Origin: 79-D21 sp964521575
GTDB taxonomy: Bacteria > Synergistota > Synergistia > Synergistales > 79-D21
Length of the DNA: 64,000 nucleotides
Assembly: GCA_964521575.1 (NCBI GenBank)
Contig: CAZFSR010000004.1
Span: 111,668 to 175,667 of the forward strand
Direction: 5' to 3'
Shown here: positions 18,689 through 27,886 of the stretch, one piece after another
Numbering within the stretch: the first letter of the stretch is position 1
Layout: every line of letters begins with the position of its first letter
Program-made: the position numbers and the translations under genes
Notes under the pieces: generated by a model
The model's input: the letters and a program-made list of their open reading frames with translations, nothing else
The model's database searches: none
Told to the model about the DNA's origin: nothing

Positions 18689-18997
18689 GCTAAAACGGGA
18701 ATTCATTCCTAACATACATGTCTTGAAGCTCCATAATGAGGAGGACCTCCCCGCCCTGGGAGGTCCTCCTCCTTTGTCCTATAGAACCCGGCCTTTTCGG
18801 TTTCTCTTCTTTATCCTGTTTCCCCTCGAATAACCTTGCAGAAAGCCGATTTTCCGCAGTCCGCGTTCCTTGCGGATTATGCCCCGTCAGAAAGTTTTCT
18901 CCCCGCCTTCTTGTTTTCGCCCGAGGCCATCCTGCAATATCTTCCAAGAAATCCGCTTCCTGGTACGCTAGTCTTCTCTGGAGAGAGGAGCCTTTCC
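18689..18997. other. Gap holding a repeat copy and AraC leader
   Basis: The 309 bases between the radical SAM gene and the AraC regulator contain dispersed repeat copy 2 at 18737-18880. The rest is leader sequence of the regulator. In-frame codons run upstream of the AraC start through the repeat, but they are repeat-derived and not likely to be translated. Confidence 0.55.
18737..18880 (-). repeat. Dispersed two-hairpin repeat, copy 2
   Basis: GAGGAGGACCTCCCC pairs with GGGAGGTCCTCCTC in a strong hairpin, followed by diverged second-hairpin and gene-remnant sequence ending with TTCCGCAGTCCGCGTTCCTT. It has the same orientation as all other copies. Confidence 0.7.
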
Positions 18998-19828
18998 ATG
19001 GAGAAAGAGATCCGCGAGATTGTCTACGACAACGACCTGAAAATAGAAGCCTATCGTTTCCAGGGTGTGGTGCAGGAATTCCCCAACCATTTTCATGAGC
19101 ATTACACCGTAGGGTTCATGGAAAGCGGGAAGCGCCGTGTCGACATCAATGGAACCGAATTCCGTGCCGAGAGTCATGATCTTGTTCTCCTGAACCCCAA
19201 GGACAGCCACACGTGCCGGCATGCTGACGAGCAGCTCATGGACTACCGTGGATTCAATATCCCGCCGGAAACGATGATGCTAGCAATCCTCGAGATCGAG
19301 GGAATGCAGAGGCTCCCCCGCTTCTTCCCGCCGATCGCGCACCAAAGCGAGCTTGTCCTGCAAGTTCGAGACTTGCACTTGAGGGTTATGGAGGGTTTCT
19401 GCCCGCTTGCAAAGGAAGAGGCGTTCCTGCTCCTGCTGGACCAGCTGGTCCATCAATATGCCGTCCGGGAAGAGTGCGGCTCGGATCCGCAAACGAGTGC
19501 GAAAATCCGGCTTGCCTGCGATTACATCGAAAAAAATTATGCTCAGCGCATCACGCTGGACGACCTGGGAAAAGTGTCCGGGCTGAAGAAGTATCCGTTT
19601 CTCCGCGCCTTCGCAAGAGAGAAGGGGATTACCCCTTATTCCTACCTTCTAGCGGCCCGGATTGAAGTTGCGAGGCACCTTCTCGAAAACGGGACCCCAT
19701 TGCTGGAAACGGCCCTCCAGACGGGCTTTTCAGACCAGAGCCATTTCAGCAACTTTTTTAAAAAGATCATTGGCTTGACCCCCAAGCAATATGCTGAGGT
19801 TTTTCATGAGAAAGGAGCACAAGACTAA
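18998..19828 (+). CDS. AraC-family transcriptional regulator
   Basis: The 276-residue product has an N-terminal cupin-like sensor region (EFPNHFHEHYTVGFMESGKRRV, LLNPKDSHTC) and two C-terminal helix-turn-helix motifs. These are ITLDDLGKVSGLKKYPFLRAF and ETALQTGFSDQSHFSNFFKK, with the family signature GLTPKQY at the end. It is expected to bind a small molecule and activate or repress nearby promoters. The ATG at 18998 follows AGAGGAG. Its TAA overlaps the ATG of the DUF2000 gene by one base, so the two are cotranscribed and probably functionally linked. Confidence 0.88.
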   Translation: MEKEIREIVYDNDLKIEAYRFQGVVQEFPNHFHEHYTVGFMESGKRRVDINGTEFRAESHDLVLLNPKDSHTCRHADEQLMDYRGFNIPPETMMLAILEIEGMQRLPRFFPPIAHQSELVLQVRDLHLRVMEGFCPLAKEEAFLLLLDQLVHQYAVREECGSDPQTSAKIRLACDYIEKNYAQRITLDDLGKVSGLKKYPFLRAFAREKGITPYSYLLAARIEVARHLLENGTPLLETALQTGFSDQSHFSNFFKKIIGLTPKQYAEVFHEKGAQD

Positions 19829-20250
19829 TGGCTGAAGAGACCACGAAATGCGTGATCGTCGTGGATGAAAAGCTTCCTCTCGGCATCCTGGCAAACACCG
19901 CTGCCGTGTTGGGCGTAACGATCGGGAAGAGGCTCCCGGACCTCGTGGGGGAAAATGTCCTGGACGCTTCCTGCAGGGAGCACACCGGCGTCGTAACCGT
20001 CCCGATTCCCGTCTTGAAAACCAGCGGTGAAAAATTGCGGGAACTAAGGGAAAAGCTTTTCGAGAGTGACCCTGGCAAGACCCTGGTCGTGGATTTTAGC
20101 GACGTCGCGCAAAGCTGCAAAACCTACGAGGAGTACAAGGAAAAGGTCTCGAAGGTCACGGAGGCTGGCCATAACTATTTCGGCCTGGCCCTTTGCGGAG
20201 ACAGGAAGACCGTGAACCGTCTAACGGGGAGCTTGCCTTTGCTGAGGTGA
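19828..20250 (+). CDS. DUF2000 family protein
   Basis: The 140-residue product matches DUF2000, with CVIVVDEKLPLGILANTAAVLG at the start and a C-terminal segment ending NYFGLALCGDRKTVNRLTGSLPLLR. The family shares a fold with peptidyl-tRNA hydrolase 2, but its role is not established; members often sit beside AraC or Lrp regulators, as here. The start overlaps the stop of the AraC gene (TAATG), which points to translational coupling. Confidence 0.82.
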   Translation: MAEETTKCVIVVDEKLPLGILANTAAVLGVTIGKRLPDLVGENVLDASCREHTGVVTVPIPVLKTSGEKLRELREKLFESDPGKTLVVDFSDVAQSCKTYEEYKEKVSKVTEAGHNYFGLALCGDRKTVNRLTGSLPLLR

Positions 20251-20302
20251 GAACGTCCCTTCAGGATTGCGTATCGAGACCAGTCCCTCTATATTCACTT
20301 TC

Positions 20303-21172
20303 ATGGATAGGACTCTATTCTTTTCGTGCAAAACGTTCTACCGGAGCATACTCCCGATCGTCTTCGGATGTCTTTTTAGCCTCCTGGCATTCAATGGCTG
20401 TTCTCCCGGCGCGACGTCCGAAGAAACACAGCTTGACTCCAGGCATCTGTCTTTGGCGATATCCGGAGCCTACGAGGAAGCTGAAAAAGATCCTTGGTGG
20501 CTTGCCGCCAAGGCGAGGGCAGATGGCCTGTTAAAAGTGACGGGGAGGCATGTCGACCTGGGCTGGTTGCAGGGATTCGGCGACAGGACACTGAAAAGAG
20601 GCAATCCAAATCGAAAATGGGTCGCTCTAACCTTTGACGACGGGCCTCACCCGAACACCACGCCGCGACTGTTATCAATCCTGAAGGCCCACCACGCAAA
20701 AGCGACCTTTTTTCTTGTGGGCATGATGGCCGAAGCTTATCCGGACCTTGTATTGGAAGAGCAGCGGGCCGGGCATCTGATTGCAAATCACTCCTACCAC
20801 CATGTGAACCTGACGAAGATCCATGAAAATGATATCGGCACTGAGCTGGAAGCCTGCGGCCTGGTTCTGCAACATATCACCGGGGAAAAACCAAGGTTCT
20901 TTCGACCTCCCGGAGGCGATTACAACCCCACCGTCTCGAAGATCGCCGATAACCTTGGATACAGGATGGTTCTGTGGACAGACGACCCCGGCGATTATTC
21001 CAATCCCGGTAACCAGTTGGTCGCGTCAAGACTCCTGAAACGCCTCTCCCGGGGCGGGATTATCGTCCTTCATGACGGACCGGTACAAACGCTGGACATC
21101 TTGCCGCAAATTCTCTCCTCCCTGGAGAAGGAAGGTTATACCCTTGTGACACTGGAGGACTTTTGCAGGTAG
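20303..21172 (+). CDS. Polysaccharide deacetylase (NodB domain), probable lipoprotein
   Basis: The NodB domain begins at VALTFDDGPHPNTTPRLLSIL, which carries the catalytic aspartate pair. The metal-binding HSYHH, the FRPPGGDYN loop and the LHDGPVQTLDIL motif follow in the expected order. The N-terminus is hydrophobic and ends in LLAFNGC, which resembles a lipobox, so the enzyme may be anchored to a membrane facing the envelope. The family removes acetyl groups from peptidoglycan or other polysaccharides. I take the ATG at 20303, 52 bases after the DUF2000 gene; a TTG at 20267 is also possible. Neither has a strong ribosome site. Confidence 0.85.
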   Translation: MDRTLFFSCKTFYRSILPIVFGCLFSLLAFNGCSPGATSEETQLDSRHLSLAISGAYEEAEKDPWWLAAKARADGLLKVTGRHVDLGWLQGFGDRTLKRGNPNRKWVALTFDDGPHPNTTPRLLSILKAHHAKATFFLVGMMAEAYPDLVLEEQRAGHLIANHSYHHVNLTKIHENDIGTELEACGLVLQHITGEKPRFFRPPGGDYNPTVSKIADNLGYRMVLWTDDPGDYSNPGNQLVASRLLKRLSRGGIIVLHDGPVQTLDILPQILSSLEKEGYTLVTLEDFCR

Positions 21173-21300
21173 ATCCCCAGGAAGGTCCTCTTCATCTGTC
21201 AATTCGAAGCCGGCTGTTCCGGCTTCTCTCCGTTGCGTTCCGTGCGGAGCAGCACCCGTTCGACGAACAGCCCGTCGCTCTCAGTCTTCACTGTTGTACT
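21173..21300 (-). repeat. Dispersed two-hairpin repeat, copy 3 (internally deleted)
   Basis: It begins immediately after the deacetylase stop with AGGAAGGTCCTCTTCATCTG, then the second hairpin GAAGCCGG...CCGGCTTC. It then jumps to GTTCCGTGCGGAGCAG and the segment that encodes GLFVERVLLRTER in the parent gene. The piece between two GCGTTCCG words of the parent is missing, consistent with deletion between short direct repeats. It overlaps the 3' end of the GNAT gene slightly. Confidence 0.75.
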
Positions 21301-21829
21301 CCCGGGCAAGCAGTCCGAAAATCATATCGTCAGCCCACCTTCCCTTGAACCAAAGACTTTCTATAAAGTGAGCCTCGATTCTCATCCCGGCTTTCTTGAA
21401 CAGGGCGATTGCCGGTGCGTTTTCTGGATCAACCGATGCATACACCCTGCGTTTTCCTTCCTTCCGAAAAAGAAGATCCAAAAGAGCCCGGACGGCCTCT
21501 TTCCCAAATCCCTGCCCTTGGAACTCCGGGGCAACCGTGACGGCAATCTCCGCCTGGGAAGGATCTTCAGCAAGCGACCTGAAGCCGCAATCGCCCACTA
21601 ATTGACCACCGGCACGGAGGAACAGCCCGAACTGGCGCCACTCATCGATCTGGTTCTTATCAACTCTGCCAGTCGCCTCGATGAAGGACTGCACCTCTTC
21701 AATCGAAAAGGGTTCCCAAAGCTGAAACCGATTGACCGAAGGGTTCGAACGGTAACGAAACATCCGTTCTGCATCCTGTCGTTCAAGCTTCCTTATGGCG
21801 AGTCGCTCGGTAAGGATTGGAAATCGCAC
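21281..21829 (-). CDS. GNAT-family N-acetyltransferase (RimJ/RimL type)
   Basis: The 182-residue product has the RimJ/RimL layout: LTERLAIRKLERQDAERMFRYR at the start, a central AEIAVTVAPEFQGQGFGKEA acetyl-CoA binding loop (the Q/RxxGxG motif) and the C-terminal ALFKKAGMRIEAHFIES. Such enzymes acetylate protein N-termini or small molecules from acetyl-CoA. The start is a GTG at 21829 after AAGAAGGGG. The stop falls inside a dispersed repeat, so the last few codons may have been altered by the repeat insertion. Confidence 0.85.
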   Translation of the reverse strand: MRFPILTERLAIRKLERQDAERMFRYRSNPSVNRFQLWEPFSIEEVQSFIEATGRVDKNQIDEWRQFGLFLRAGGQLVGDCGFRSLAEDPSQAEIAVTVAPEFQGQGFGKEAVRALLDLLFRKEGKRRVYASVDPENAPAIALFKKAGMRIEAHFIESLWFKGRWADDMIFGLLAREYNSED

Positions 21830-21921
21830 CGGTTAGCCCCTTCTTTCCCTTCAATGAACTCATTCTTTGGTCGATACTACCCTATTCTCGCTTTGCCATC
21901 TCTCCCTCGCGATCCGTGACC

Positions 21922-21962
21922 AAACAAAAAGAGGACCTCCCCATCCAGGGAGGCCCTTCATC
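21922..21962 (-). repeat. Dispersed repeat, copy 4 (terminator hairpin only)
   Basis: Only the first hairpin is present: ACAAAAAGAGGACCTCCCC with its partner GGGAGGCCC, then ATCTGCC. In the minus direction it ends in CTCTTTTTGTTTGG. It lies in the leader of the next AraC gene. Confidence 0.65.
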
Positions 21963-22035
21963 TGCCCGCACAAAAAGTCAGGAAATCAGGAGCAGTATAT
22001 TCTATAACAATCGTAGCGGAAGGGAGCGAAACGGC

Positions 22036-22923
22036 TTGAACTGGATCGCCAGGATACAACACGCAATCGATTACATTGAAGATAACATCACGCAAGATCT
22101 TGATTACGAGGAAATCGCAAAACAGGCGTCCTCTTCGAGCTTCCATTTCCAACGTGTTTTCAGGATTCTTTGCGCCTGTACCCTCGGCGAATACATCCGC
22201 GCCCGGAGGCTCACACTTGCTGGAATGGAACTCGCTGCATCTGAAATCAAGGTTATCGATGCGGCCTTGAAATATGGTTACGAAAACCCGGAAAGTTTCA
22301 GCCGGGCTTTCGTAAAATTTCACGGCATACCACCATCACAGGCAAAAGCCCCCGGCGCATCCCTCAAGTTGCTTTCAAAGCTTTCCGTAAGACTGGTCAT
22401 GGAGGGCGGACTTGCCATGGATTACAGGATCGAAGAAAAAGAAGCTTTCAAGGTCATCGAAAAAATCGCTTTTTTCTCAACAAAAGACGACTCGCACCTG
22501 CAGGAAATCCCGAAATTCTGGGAACGATCGAGAACCGACGGGTCGATTGGAACACTTTGCGGTTTCTGCAGCGGATCGGAGTTTGAAGGCCGAATACTGG
22601 GCATTTGTTATGGAGAAGAGAACCCAACGGAATTCACGTATTCGATAGCATCCGGTTACAACGGCAAAATCCCGGTTCCCGAAGGCTTCCGTGTCAACGA
22701 GATTCCCTCAAGGACCTGGGCAATTTTCAAATGCAAGGGAGCCATACCGGGCGCTATCCAGGATCTCTGGCACAGAATCTACACCGAGTTTTTCCCGACC
22801 TCGGATTACGTGCCAAAGAACGAGATCGATTTCGAAGCTTACCCGGAAGGAGACCTTTCGTCTCCCGACTATGAAAGCGAAATTTGGGTCGCCGTTGAAA
22901 AACCCGAAAAACGGGTCAAATAG
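22036..22923 (+). CDS. AraC-family regulator with GyrI-like effector domain
   Basis: The 295-residue product begins with the AraC DNA-binding domain (YIEDNITQDLDYEEIAKQASSSSF, IDAALKYGYENPESFSRAFVKFHG) and continues with a GyrI-like/SOUL-type small-molecule binding domain. In that domain, KDDSHLQEIPKFWERS and the C-terminal DFEAYPEGDLSSPDYESEIWVAVE match the usual pattern. This order is typical of Rob-like and YdeE-like regulators that sense drugs or lipophilic compounds. The start is a TTG at 22036 with GAAGGGAG upstream. It stands alone between two repeat copies. Confidence 0.85.
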   Translation: MNWIARIQHAIDYIEDNITQDLDYEEIAKQASSSSFHFQRVFRILCACTLGEYIRARRLTLAGMELAASEIKVIDAALKYGYENPESFSRAFVKFHGIPPSQAKAPGASLKLLSKLSVRLVMEGGLAMDYRIEEKEAFKVIEKIAFFSTKDDSHLQEIPKFWERSRTDGSIGTLCGFCSGSEFEGRILGICYGEENPTEFTYSIASGYNGKIPVPEGFRVNEIPSRTWAIFKCKGAIPGAIQDLWHRIYTEFFPTSDYVPKNEIDFEAYPEGDLSSPDYESEIWVAVEKPEKRVK

Positions 22924-23373
22924 GCAGTTCCCGATATTGCCTCCCCATCCGGGGAGGCCCTCTTCATCTGCCAGTTCGAAGCCGGTTTACCGGCTTCTCT
23001 CCTCTGCGTTCTATCGAACGACTTTGCCGCGATCCGGTTTCGCGAAAGCCCAGTTCCGTGCGGAGCAGAAATGATGGAACAGCCCATGATTTCATGCATC
23101 GTCGTATCCCGGCGAACAACTATCGGGGGCAGTGTGAGAGCAAACACCCGTCAGGCATGGTCTTTCTCCGGCTAGAGTCGCACTCCCGGCCGATGACCGT
23201 CCATATTCCACGGTTCGCCTATTTGCCCAACGCCACTTCCCCGACCTTTACCCGGTAGTTGCCTGCCATCTCAATTTACCCAGGGCCACACCCGACGGAC
23301 GCCGGGTGGAAAACAATCATTCGAAGCCATAAGATTGGCTTAAACCACTCTCTGGATTTAGGGGGGGCAGGTC
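22924..23373. other. Gap with repeat copy and Nramp leader
   Basis: The first 150 bases hold repeat copy 5. The remaining 300 bases before the Nramp gene show no gene. A hairpin CCACACCCG...CGGGTGG at 23285-23309 is the only clear structure. I looked for a manganese-type (yybP-ykoY) riboswitch because of the downstream Nramp gene and did not find its hallmark sequence. Confidence 0.5.
22935..23070 (-). repeat. Dispersed two-hairpin repeat, copy 5
   Basis: It contains the first hairpin in CCTCCCCATCCGGGGAGG, the second hairpin GAAGCCGG-ttta-CCGGCTTC, and then TTCTATCGAACGACTTTGCCG, matching the 3' end of the parent gene. It continues through GTTCCGTGCGGAGCAG and stops. The orientation matches the other copies. 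Confidence 0.8.
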
Positions 23374-24633
23374 ATGTCCCGCTGGAACGTTCTCCGTTCC
23401 TTCCTTCGAGGCCGAGAGCCCCAGCCCCGCGCCGCTCTCGAGTTTCTCCGCTACATCGGCCCAGGGATTCTTATCACGGTGGGCTTCATCGACCCTGGCA
23501 ATTGGGCTTCCAACGTCGCAGCCGGATCCGGGTACGGCTATGCGTTGCTTTGGGTCGTCACCCTTTCCACCCTGATGCTGATATTCCTGCAGCACAACGC
23601 TGCCCACCTGGGCATCGCGACTGGACTTTGCCTCTCGGAAGCCTCTTCCGAATACCTTCCCACCTGGCTTTCGAGAACACTTCAGGTCAGTGCCGTTGCG
23701 GCGGGGGTATCCACCGCCCTGGCCGAAATCCTTGGAGCGGCGATCGCCTTGCATTTGCTTTTCCATCTCCCACTGCCGCTGGGAGGGATCCTCACCTCGG
23801 CCTTCTCGATATGGGCCCTTTTGACGAACTCCTACCGCAAGCTGGAAAAGGGGATTATCGCCTTTGTCTCACTGATCGGCCTGTCCTTCCTGTTCGAGCT
23901 GAGCCTGGTCCATATCCCCTGGGAAGACGCTTTGCGGGGATGGGTCGTTCCAACCATTCCTCAGGGATCGATGCTGATCGTCATGAGCATCCTCGGGGCT
24001 GTGGTCATGCCCCACAACCTCTTCCTGCACTCCGAGATCATCCAAAGCCGCCAATGGCAGCTGCAAGAGGAAGCCGTCATTCGCAAACAGCTCAAGTACG
24101 AATGGATGGACACGGTTTTTTCCATGTCGGTCGGATGGGCCATCAACAGCGCCATGATCCTTCTTGGCGCAGCGACCTTCTACGTTGGAGGAATACGAGT
24201 CACCGAACTCGGCCAGGCATCCTCCCTGCTTCGCCCGCTCCTTGGGAACGCGGCTGCCCTGGTGTTTGCGGTGGCCCTGCTTTTTTCGGGTCTCTCCTCC
24301 TCCGTAACCGCGGGGATGGCCGGGGGGTCGATCATGGCGGGAATCTTCAGGGAACCCTACAACATCAAGGACCGCCACAGCCGCTTCGGGGTTTTCCTCA
24401 CGATCGGCCTCGGATGCCTGGTCATCCTTTTCATCAAGGACCCCTTCAGGGGACTCATTATTTCGCAGATGCTCCTCAGCGTTCAGCTTCCCATAACGAT
24501 CGTTTGCCAGATTCTCCTCACCTCCTCCAGAAAAGTCATGGGAACCTACGCGAACACGACAATGGATAAAATCATCCTCTGGAGCATCGCTCTCGTGGTG
24601 ACCCTGCTGAATATCCTGCTTCTTTTCTCTTGA
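23374..24633 (+). CDS. mntH: Nramp-family divalent metal transporter
   Basis: The 419-residue product has about eleven membrane helices and both hallmark Nramp motifs. The metal-binding DPGN sits in GFIDPGNWASNVAAG on helix one, and MPHN is in VVMPHNLFLHSEII on helix six. Proteins with these residues import manganese or iron together with protons at the inner membrane. A G-rich ribosome site (GGGGGGGCAGG) precedes the ATG. The gene is isolated, with a long leader and a repeat copy on either side, so no regulator is suggested by context. The symbol follows the family; true specificity could be iron. Confidence 0.88.
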   Translation: MSRWNVLRSFLRGREPQPRAALEFLRYIGPGILITVGFIDPGNWASNVAAGSGYGYALLWVVTLSTLMLIFLQHNAAHLGIATGLCLSEASSEYLPTWLSRTLQVSAVAAGVSTALAEILGAAIALHLLFHLPLPLGGILTSAFSIWALLTNSYRKLEKGIIAFVSLIGLSFLFELSLVHIPWEDALRGWVVPTIPQGSMLIVMSILGAVVMPHNLFLHSEIIQSRQWQLQEEAVIRKQLKYEWMDTVFSMSVGWAINSAMILLGAATFYVGGIRVTELGQASSLLRPLLGNAAALVFAVALLFSGLSSSVTAGMAGGSIMAGIFREPYNIKDRHSRFGVFLTIGLGCLVILFIKDPFRGLIISQMLLSVQLPITIVCQILLTSSRKVMGTYANTTMDKIILWSIALVVTLLNILLLFS

Positions 24634-24772
24634 GCACCGCCAGTGAGCGATTCCTGCGCGGCAGCGAAAAAGTGCCTGAACATGGGAGACCTTCTCCAAT
24701 ATGGAATGATTGACCCCTAAGCCATAAGCGCATTCCTTCCGGAAACACCGCATTCCATTTCAATGCCTATTC

Positions 24773-24900
24773 AACCCAAAAGAGGACCTCCCCAACGGGC
24801 GAGGTCCTCTTCATCTGTCAGTTCTAAGCCGGTTCACCGGCTTCTCTCCTCTGCGTTCCGCGTGTTATCGAACAACGCTGCCGAGGTCCGATCAGAGGAC
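24773..24900 (-). repeat. Dispersed two-hairpin repeat, copy 6
   Basis: AAAAGAGGACCTCCCC with GAGGTCCTCTTCATCTGTC forms the first hairpin, and AAGCCGG-ttca-CCGGCTT the second. A diverged match to the 3' end of the parent gene (GTTATCGAACAACGCTGCCG) follows and then ends. In the minus direction it lies just after the antiporter gene and can serve as its terminator. Confidence 0.8.
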
Positions 24901-24920
24901 GCCGGCGATAATTCTTACAC

Positions 24921-26402
24921 TTACCGGGGGTCCGAATCCGGACACTCTCCGGTCAGGATTTCCCTCACGTTACATAGTGCATGCTTCTCGGCCATGACCA
25001 GGAGCGTATCGAATGGCGCTATTTGAGTTTCCCCCCTCGGTATCAGGAAATCGTTCTCTCGCCGGATCAGCAGGATCAAGGCACCTGCCGGCAGGTTCAA
25101 CTCCGAGATCTGCCGCCCCACGGAGACACTGTTCGGGAGGATATCAATCTCCCTGGTCTCGGTCCGGATATGACTGGTTTTTTCAAATTCCAAAGGATAG
25201 CGAGGTTTCGCGGCCAATGGCTCGTCCACTCCCAAGAGGCGGGCAAAAGGCATCAACGTCGTTCCCTGGAGAAGGACGGAGGTCAGGACGACGAAGAATA
25301 CCATATGAAAGATACGATCGGCATGTACATAACCCGCAATGAAAGGAAAGGTAGCCAGCACGATCGGGACCGCCCCACGCAAACCAGCCCATGCAACCAG
25401 CGTTCTTTCCCGTACGGAAAAACCGCTTCCAAGGAGCCCAAGGTAAACCGCAACTGGCCGTGCGGCGAACATCAGAAAGCAGGAAACAACCAGCGCGCTC
25501 ATGGCGACAGGCAACATGCGAGAGGGAAAGACCAGCAATCCCAGGATGAGGAACATGGAAATCTGCATCAGCCACCCAAGCCCATCATGAAATTTCTCGA
25601 TTGATCGCTTATAGGTGAAATCGGAATTCCCTACCGCGAGCCCGCAAGCGTAGACTGCCAGAAAGCCGTTGCCGTGGATGAGTTCGCTAACTCCGAACGC
25701 AATGAGGACAAGGCTCATGCTCAGGACCGGGTACAAGCCTTCGTATTGCAGATGGATGCGGTCTAGCACGAAAACAGCGATCTTTCCCAGGACGATACCG
25801 ATCGCGATGCCCAAAGTCATGTTGATGAAGAAAGACGGTAGCACCTGCAGCCAAGAGACAGCCGGTTGCGTTAGGAGGCGAATCAGGGACATGGTCAGGA
25901 AAACCGCCATCGGGTCGTTGCTCCCCGACTCCAGCTCCAACAGCGACTTCAGGTTTCCCCTCAGCATGACGCCCCTGGAACGAAGAACGGAAAAAACAGC
26001 AGCGGCATCCGTGGAGGAGACAATCGCCCCGATCAGCAGAGCCTCCAGGAGTGGAATCGACAGGATGAAAACGGAAAACAGCCCGACAAGCCCTGCGGTT
26101 ACCGCAACGCCCAAAGTGGAGAGCACAGCGCTCCGCCACAGAACCGGCCTGACGCTATGCCAATGGGTTCCGAGTCCTCCTGAAAAAAGGATATAAGAGA
26201 GGGCGAAGGTACCGAAAAGATTCGCTATCGTTGCATTTTCGAAATGTATACCTCCCGGGCCCTCGGATCCGGCAAGCATGCCAATCGACAGGAAAACCAG
26301 CAACACCGGTAGTCCAGATTTTTCCGTAAGTTTGCTGGCCATTGTGCTTAGAAGGAGAAGAAGGCCGACCGTGATGACGATCATTTGCGGACTTTGGATC
26401 AC
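24921..26402 (-). CDS. cvrA: Potassium/proton antiporter, CPA1 (CvrA/NhaP2-like) with RCK_C domain
   Basis: The product of 493 residues has about twelve membrane helices with the CPA1 antiporter motifs GAIVSSTDAAAVFSVL and LLELESGSNDPMAVFL. A cytoplasmic C-terminal RCK_C (TrkA-C) domain lies near residues 405-490 (LNLPAGALILLIRRENDFLIPRGETQIAPFD). This combination and length match CvrA/NhaP2 proteins that exchange potassium or sodium for protons and control cell volume and pH. The RCK_C domain would bind a nucleotide or cation to gate activity. The GTG at 26402 follows AAGGAG at nine bases. It appears monocistronic. Confidence 0.87.
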   Translation of the reverse strand: MIQSPQMIVITVGLLLLLSTMASKLTEKSGLPVLLVFLSIGMLAGSEGPGGIHFENATIANLFGTFALSYILFSGGLGTHWHSVRPVLWRSAVLSTLGVAVTAGLVGLFSVFILSIPLLEALLIGAIVSSTDAAAVFSVLRSRGVMLRGNLKSLLELESGSNDPMAVFLTMSLIRLLTQPAVSWLQVLPSFFINMTLGIAIGIVLGKIAVFVLDRIHLQYEGLYPVLSMSLVLIAFGVSELIHGNGFLAVYACGLAVGNSDFTYKRSIEKFHDGLGWLMQISMFLILGLLVFPSRMLPVAMSALVVSCFLMFAARPVAVYLGLLGSGFSVRERTLVAWAGLRGAVPIVLATFPFIAGYVHADRIFHMVFFVVLTSVLLQGTTLMPFARLLGVDEPLAAKPRYPLEFEKTSHIRTETREIDILPNSVSVGRQISELNLPAGALILLIRRENDFLIPRGETQIAPFDTLLVMAEKHALCNVREILTGECPDSDPR

Positions 26403-26721
26403 TCTCCACGACTCCTTTTCCCTGCTCTAACCAGGTTGCCGGATTCACGGGTCAACCGTCGAACCTCCTGAATCAAGAATTTCTGCCCAACCGACCGGGG
26501 GGAGGATACCGCTACTTAAATTTTTACCATGCCATGCCCCAAAAGCGAACTTGGGAGACACAACAAAAAGAGGGGCTCCCCATCCAGGGAGGTCCTCTTC
26601 ATCGGTCAGTTCGAAGCCGGTTCTGCCGGCTTCTCTCCTAGGCGCGCCGCCGAGGAGCACGAGATTGTGCCAGACTTACCGCTGTGCAGACCGGCTTTTC
26701 CTTTCCCTGATCTACCCTCCG
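26403..26721. other. Gap holding repeat copy 7
   Basis: The 319 bases between the antiporter and the aldolase genes carry dispersed repeat copy 7 at 26561-26670. The part from 26403 to 26560 would contain the antiporter promoter; no clear consensus was seen. Confidence 0.5.
26561..26670 (-). repeat. Dispersed two-hairpin repeat, copy 7
   Basis: AAAAAGAGGGGCTCCCC pairs with GGGAGGTCCTCTT, followed by the second hairpin GAAGCCGG-ttctg-CCGGCTTC. The sequence after it is diverged. In the minus direction the first hairpin ends in TTTTTGTTG and lies after the aldolase stop. Confidence 0.75.
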
Positions 26722-27735
26722 TTAAATCGCCAACCTGTATTCTCCACGACGGGCATCACGGTTGTCTTTAGCCCGGCGATAAAGGGCTTGCTGTGCCGCC
26801 GGCACGTTGTACTCTTCGCCTTTCCAGATCTCCAGGGCAGGCTGCTGGATGGCCCGGGCAAAGGAAAAGGTCAGGGGCCAGGGCAGCCGTTGCCTGAATC
26901 GAGAATTCATGGCACTCAAGCGGGCCGAGGCCAGTTGGGCGGGTTGCCCCCCCGACAGGAAGGCGATCCCTCCAACGGCAGCGGGAACGACGCGCAACAG
27001 GCAGTTCACCGTGGCATCGGCCACTTCCTCCACCGATTCCTGGTGCTGGCAACCCAGCCCCGGAACCACCATGTTGGGTTTCAGGATCATGCCCTCTAGA
27101 GCCACACCCTGGGCATAAAGCTGGTGGAAAACCGAGTGGAGGGTCTCCTCCGTTACAACCCGGCACCGCTCCAGCGTATGTGCCCCGTCCATCAGGACTT
27201 CAGGCTCGACGATGGGAACCAGCCCGGCTTCCTGGCACAGGGCGGCATAGCGGGCAAGAGCGTGGGCGTTGGCTTCGATACAGCTTCGACTGGGGATGTC
27301 CTCTGCCACGGCGATCACGGCTCGCCACTTTGCAAACCTGGCTCCCATCAGGGAATAATCGGCGAGGCGTTCACGTAGCCCGTCCAGGCCTTCGGTGATT
27401 TTCTCGCCCGGGTGGCCTGCCATGTCCTTTGCCCCAGCGTCCACCTTGATACCGGGAACGATTCCCGCGTTGCTCAGCGCCTTCGCAAAGGGCGTGCCGT
27501 CGCTCAAATGTTGGCGTATCGTTTCGTCATAAAGAATCGCTCCACCGATAAACTCGCTGAGACCCGGTGTGGTCACGATCCACTCCCGGTAGGCCTGTCG
27601 GGTCTCGGCAGTCTGGGGAATCCCGAGCGGGGCAAACCGCTTGTTGCAGGTTGGAGTGCTTTCATCCATCGCCAGTAGCCCCTTATCGCCCTCGACCATT
27701 GCTCTTGCCGTGTTTATAAGTTCTTTTAAGCTCAT
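26722..27735 (-). CDS. Class I fructose-bisphosphate aldolase
   Basis: The 337-residue product is a typical class I (Schiff-base) aldolase. It has GLLAMDESTPTCNKRFAPLGI at the start, KVDAGAKDMAGHPGE in the middle, the EPEVLMDGAHT segment and the catalytic lysine in GMILKPNMVVPG near residue 215. AFLSGGQ near residue 260 binds phosphate. It cleaves fructose 1,6-bisphosphate into two triose phosphates in glycolysis and works in reverse in gluconeogenesis. The ATG at 27735 follows AAGGAGG. It is isolated from other glycolytic genes. Confidence 0.93.
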   Translation of the reverse strand: MSLKELINTARAMVEGDKGLLAMDESTPTCNKRFAPLGIPQTAETRQAYREWIVTTPGLSEFIGGAILYDETIRQHLSDGTPFAKALSNAGIVPGIKVDAGAKDMAGHPGEKITEGLDGLRERLADYSLMGARFAKWRAVIAVAEDIPSRSCIEANAHALARYAALCQEAGLVPIVEPEVLMDGAHTLERCRVVTEETLHSVFHQLYAQGVALEGMILKPNMVVPGLGCQHQESVEEVADATVNCLLRVVPAAVGGIAFLSGGQPAQLASARLSAMNSRFRQRLPWPLTFSFARAIQQPALEIWKGEEYNVPAAQQALYRRAKDNRDARRGEYRLAI

Positions 27736-27886
27736 TTTTAAAACCTCCTTAAGCCATTTTTGACCTCTCACGATTCATGCGAGCCCGCTTACGCCATGCC
27801 GCAAAGACGACGGTGTGGCGTTGTCTTGCCACTGATTCTTGTCCGGCCTAAGCAGGTATCTACTTTCAGTTTATAGCAACTCACAC

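Noticed and set aside
23259..24569. A 436-codon open frame overlapping the Nramp gene in another frame
   Set aside because: Rich in proline, arginine and histidine, no family pattern, and fully overlaps the well-supported Nramp gene.
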